Shown here: positions 6,706 to 8,476 of the stretch, piece after piece
Numbering within the stretch: the stretch's first letter is position 1
Layout of the letters: every line of letters begins with the position of its first letter
NCBI GenBank assembly: GCA_020201415.1
Contig: JAIVGW010000254.1
Span: 1 to 8,476 of the forward strand
Reading direction: 5' to 3'
DNA length: 8,476 nucleotides
From: Lentisphaerota bacterium
GTDB taxonomy: Bacteria; Verrucomicrobiota; Kiritimatiellia; JAAZAB01
The notes under the pieces: model-generated
The model's database searches: none
Told to the model about the DNA's origin: nothing
The model's input: only the letters and a program-made list of their open reading frames with translations
Program-made: the position numbers and the translations under genes

Positions 6706-7492
6706 ATGCAAGCCTTGGTAAAATACGCCGCTGGAAAAGACAACATGGAACTGCGCGAGCTGCCCGAACCGCAGCCGGGGCCGGATGAGGTTAAAATTGC
6801 CGTGCGGGCGGCCTCCATCTGCGGGTCGGATCTGCATAGTGGTGCCCCGCTCCAGAATCCACTTGCTGCCGGACGCCGTGGATTTTCGCGCCGGCGCCCT
6901 GACCGACCCCTCCGCCTGCGCCTATCACGCCGTCCAGGAACTGACCGGGGTCAATGCCGGCGACGTGGTGCTGGTCAGCGGGCCGGGCCCGATGGGCCTG
7001 TTCTGCCTGCAATATGTCAAGGCCAATGGCGGCACCGTGATTCTTACCGGCGCGACGCGGGACCGTCAGCGCCTGGAACTCGGACGCGAATTGGGTGCGG
7101 ACCATGTCTGCACCGCCGAGACGGCGGAGGATTTCATCATGCAGATAACCAACGGGGTCGGGGTGGACCGCGTGCTGGAATGTTCCGGCGCCCAGGCGGC
7201 CGCGCAACTTGGTTTGAGCCTGCTCAGAAGCGAGGGCGTCTATACCCAGGTCGGTATTTTCGGCAAACCGATCACCTTCGATCTGGACCGTATCCTCTAC
7301 CGTGAAATCAGACTGCTGGGTTCGTTCAGCCAGAAATTCGTGGGCTGGGAAAAGGCCCTGGAACTTTGCGCCGCCGGCCGCATCCAGGTTTCCCCCATGA
7401 TTACGCATATTTTCTCGCTGAAGGATTGGCGCGAAGCTTTTGACCTGTTTGAAAGCGGCGCGGCCATCAAGGTGATTTTCGAATTTCATTAG
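6706..7492 (+). pseudogene. Zinc-type medium-chain alcohol/polyol dehydrogenase, internally deleted and frameshifted
   Basis: The first 44 codons (6706-6837) encode a normal N-terminus of a sorbitol/threonine-dehydrogenase-like enzyme, ending in ICGSDLH with catalytic zinc ligand C39. From about 6839, one frame over, 217 clean codons continue as VVPRSRIHLLPD, then the NAD(P)-binding GPGPMG region and a normal C-terminus ending at TAG 7490-7492. Between the two, the family normally has the GHE zinc-ligand motif and the four structural zinc cysteines; all of this is missing. The visible parts add up to 261 residues against about 345 for the family, so about 85 codons are lost, and the deleted length must leave remainder 2 on division by 3. 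Reading on in the first frame gives a nonsense tail to a stop at 7303-7305. Start and ribosome binding site are intact and the downstream frame has no decay, so the lesion is recent or an assembly error. Confidence 0.88.
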
Positions 7493-7565
7493 TGCCTTGT
7501 TTACTATTCCTGAATTCTGAACACCTGAGCAGTTACTTTTTTTAACATCAGAACCGAGGAAAAAC

Positions 7566-7958
7566 ATGCAGGTTACAAAAAAAGTCGTCCGGAGCGCTCA
7601 GGCGCCCCAACCCGTTGCGCGTTACTCCCAGGGCATCCGCGTCGGCAACACCCTCTATGTACAAGGCATGGTGGCGCTGGACCCCGCCACCGGCAAAATG
7701 GTGGCAGGCGGTGTCCGCGAGCAGGCCCAGCGGGTGTTTGCCAGCATCAAGGCGGTGCTGTCGGCTGAACAGATGGATCTCCGGAACGTGGTGCGCGTTG
7801 CGGCTTTTCTGGCCGACATGGCCGATTACCCCGTGTTCAACGAGGTTTACAACAGCCACTTTACCGATGACCCGCCGCCGGTGCGCACCACCGTGCAGGC
7901 CGGGTTGCCGCTCGGCGCCCGGGTCGAAGTGGAAGTCACGGCCGTGGCCGAAATGTAA
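7566..7958 (+). CDS. ridA: RidA family enamine/imine deaminase (YjgF/YER057c/UK114)
   Basis: This protein has 130 residues, the usual RidA length. Family members form trimers in the cytoplasm and hydrolyse reactive enamine/imine intermediates made by PLP enzymes such as threonine dehydratase, releasing ammonia and a keto acid. Visible landmarks are RYSQG (19-23), the glycine-rich YVQGMVALDPATG strand-turn (31-43) and the active-site arginine in VRTTVQAGLPLGARVEVE: R107, equivalent to Arg105 of well-studied members. E122 follows on the last strand. The arginine supports true deaminase competence, in contrast to divergent Rid subfamilies. The ATG at 7566 has GAGGA (7556-7560) 5 nt upstream. A 73-bp gap separates it from the dehydrogenase relic, and lipB begins 1 nt after its stop. 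Confidence 0.93.
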   Translation: MQVTKKVVRSAQAPQPVARYSQGIRVGNTLYVQGMVALDPATGKMVAGGVREQAQRVFASIKAVLSAEQMDLRNVVRVAAFLADMADYPVFNEVYNSHFTDDPPPVRTTVQAGLPLGARVEVEVTAVAEM

Positions 7959-7959
7959 A

Positions 7960-8476
7960 ATGCAGACTCTGGCCGTCCAATTTGACAAGCCCATCCCCTA
8001 TGCGGAGGCGGTGGCCATCCAGGAAAAGCTGGTGCGGGCACGCCTGGATGAAAAGCTGCCCGATACGGTGCTGCTGCTCGAGCATCCCCCGGTCATCACC
8101 ATCGGCAACCGCGGCCGGCGCAATTATCTGCTGCTCTCGCAGGAGGCATTGGCGCGACGGGGCATCGCACTGTACGAAAGCAGCCGTGGCGGCGACGTCA
8201 CCTACCATGCCCCGGGCCAGTTGATCATCTACCCGATCATCCGGCTGGGCGCCAACGAAGCCGACACCCACGGTTACCTGCACAACCTGGAGGAAGTGGC
8301 GCTGCGCACGGCGGCTGACTTCGGCGTTCAGGCTTTCCGGCGCCCCGGCATGACCGGCGCCTGGACCGCCGCCGGTAAACTGGCGGCCATCGGTATCCGC
8401 CTCAAGCGCTGGGTAACATCACATGGCATGAGTTTCAACGTCTGCCCGGACATGACGGGGTTCCAGGCCATCGTGC
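7960..8476 (+). CDS. lipB: Octanoyl-[acyl carrier protein]:protein N-octanoyltransferase LipB (partial, 3' end outside the window)
   Basis: LipB transfers the octanoyl group from acyl carrier protein to the lipoyl domains of E2 subunits and GcvH, the first step of endogenous lipoate synthesis. The visible 172 residues start MQTLAVQFDK. They contain the hallmark RGGDVTYHAPGQ (76-87), the catalytic lysine region GKLAAIGIR (139-147, K140) and RWVTSHGMSFNVCPDM (150-165). The window ends just before the position where the catalytic cysteine is expected, so its presence cannot be checked. The ATG at 7960 follows the ridA TAA by 1 nt and has no strong Shine-Dalgarno, so translation probably depends on coupling to ridA. 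LipA, a common partner, is not in view. Confidence 0.93.
   Translation, partial: MQTLAVQFDKPIPYAEAVAIQEKLVRARLDEKLPDTVLLLEHPPVITIGNRGRRNYLLLSQEALARRGIALYESSRGGDVTYHAPGQLIIYPIIRLGANEADTHGYLHNLEEVALRTAADFGVQAFRRPGMTGAWTAAGKLAAIGIRLKRWVTSHGMSFNVCPDMTGFQAIV

Noticed and set aside
6706..7492. Programmed frameshift in the dehydrogenase gene
   Set aside because: About 85 family residues including zinc ligands are absent at the junction, so a simple ribosomal shift could not give a complete enzyme; deletion explains it better.
7493..7565. Terminator or promoter between the dehydrogenase relic and ridA
   Set aside because: There is a T7 run (7537-7543), but only a trivial 3-bp stem precedes it, and no -35/-10 pair with acceptable spacing was found. 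I see nothing firm in this gap beyond the ridA ribosome binding site.
6791..7567. A 258-codon minus-strand frame across the dehydrogenase relic
   Set aside because: It is antisense to recognisable dehydrogenase sequence and shows no recognisable domain.

Overview
The window is GC-rich, gene-dense bacterial chromosome with no RNA genes, CRISPR array, insertion sequence or phage module that I can see. Its contents are a class II tRNA nucleotidyltransferase, LipB, RidA, a CxPTR-type sulfatase, a xylose-isomerase-like TIM barrel and a large multi-pass SpoIIE-type phosphatase. They fit a Gram-negative-type heterotroph that degrades sulfated compounds. The PVC group (Lentisphaerota or Kiritimatiellota, for example) is a reasonable guess, but that is inference from gene content and not proven by the sequence.

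Layout. Positions 1-59 probably hold the tail of an upstream gene that overlaps the next start by ATGA. Positions 56-1423 (+) encode a CCA-adding/poly(A) polymerase family enzyme with an HD domain, followed 3 nt later by a sugar phosphate isomerase/epimerase-like protein (1427-2317, +). Convergent to these, 2382-5057 (-) encodes an 891-residue membrane signalling phosphatase whose stop codon lies in the loop of a terminator-like hairpin. A 176-bp divergent intergenic region (5058-5233) carries a candidate promoter for the phosphatase and an AT-rich repeat block upstream of the sulfatase. The sulfatase (5234-6694, +) is tightly coupled to a zinc-type alcohol dehydrogenase gene (6706-7492, +) that is broken by an internal deletion of about 85 codons plus a frameshift. 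After a 73-bp gap come ridA (7566-7958, +) and, 1 nt later, lipB (7960 to the window end, partial; it runs off the edge).

How the genes may work together. The sulfatase, the dehydrogenase relic and perhaps the TIM-barrel isomerase look like parts of carbohydrate or sulfated-metabolite catabolism. The sulfatase has no visible signal peptide, so it probably acts in the cytoplasm on imported substrate. The phosphatase looks like a transmembrane input device with an extracytoplasmic beta-propeller, a second extracytoplasmic Cache-like sensor, HAMP, coiled coil and PP2C/SpoIIE output. Its anti-sigma or anti-anti-sigma partners are not in this window. RidA and LipB are housekeeping enzymes.

No wholly novel multi-gene system is evident. 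The most interesting items are the propeller-Cache-HAMP-SpoIIE architecture, the deletion in the dehydrogenase, and the structured divergent promoter region.
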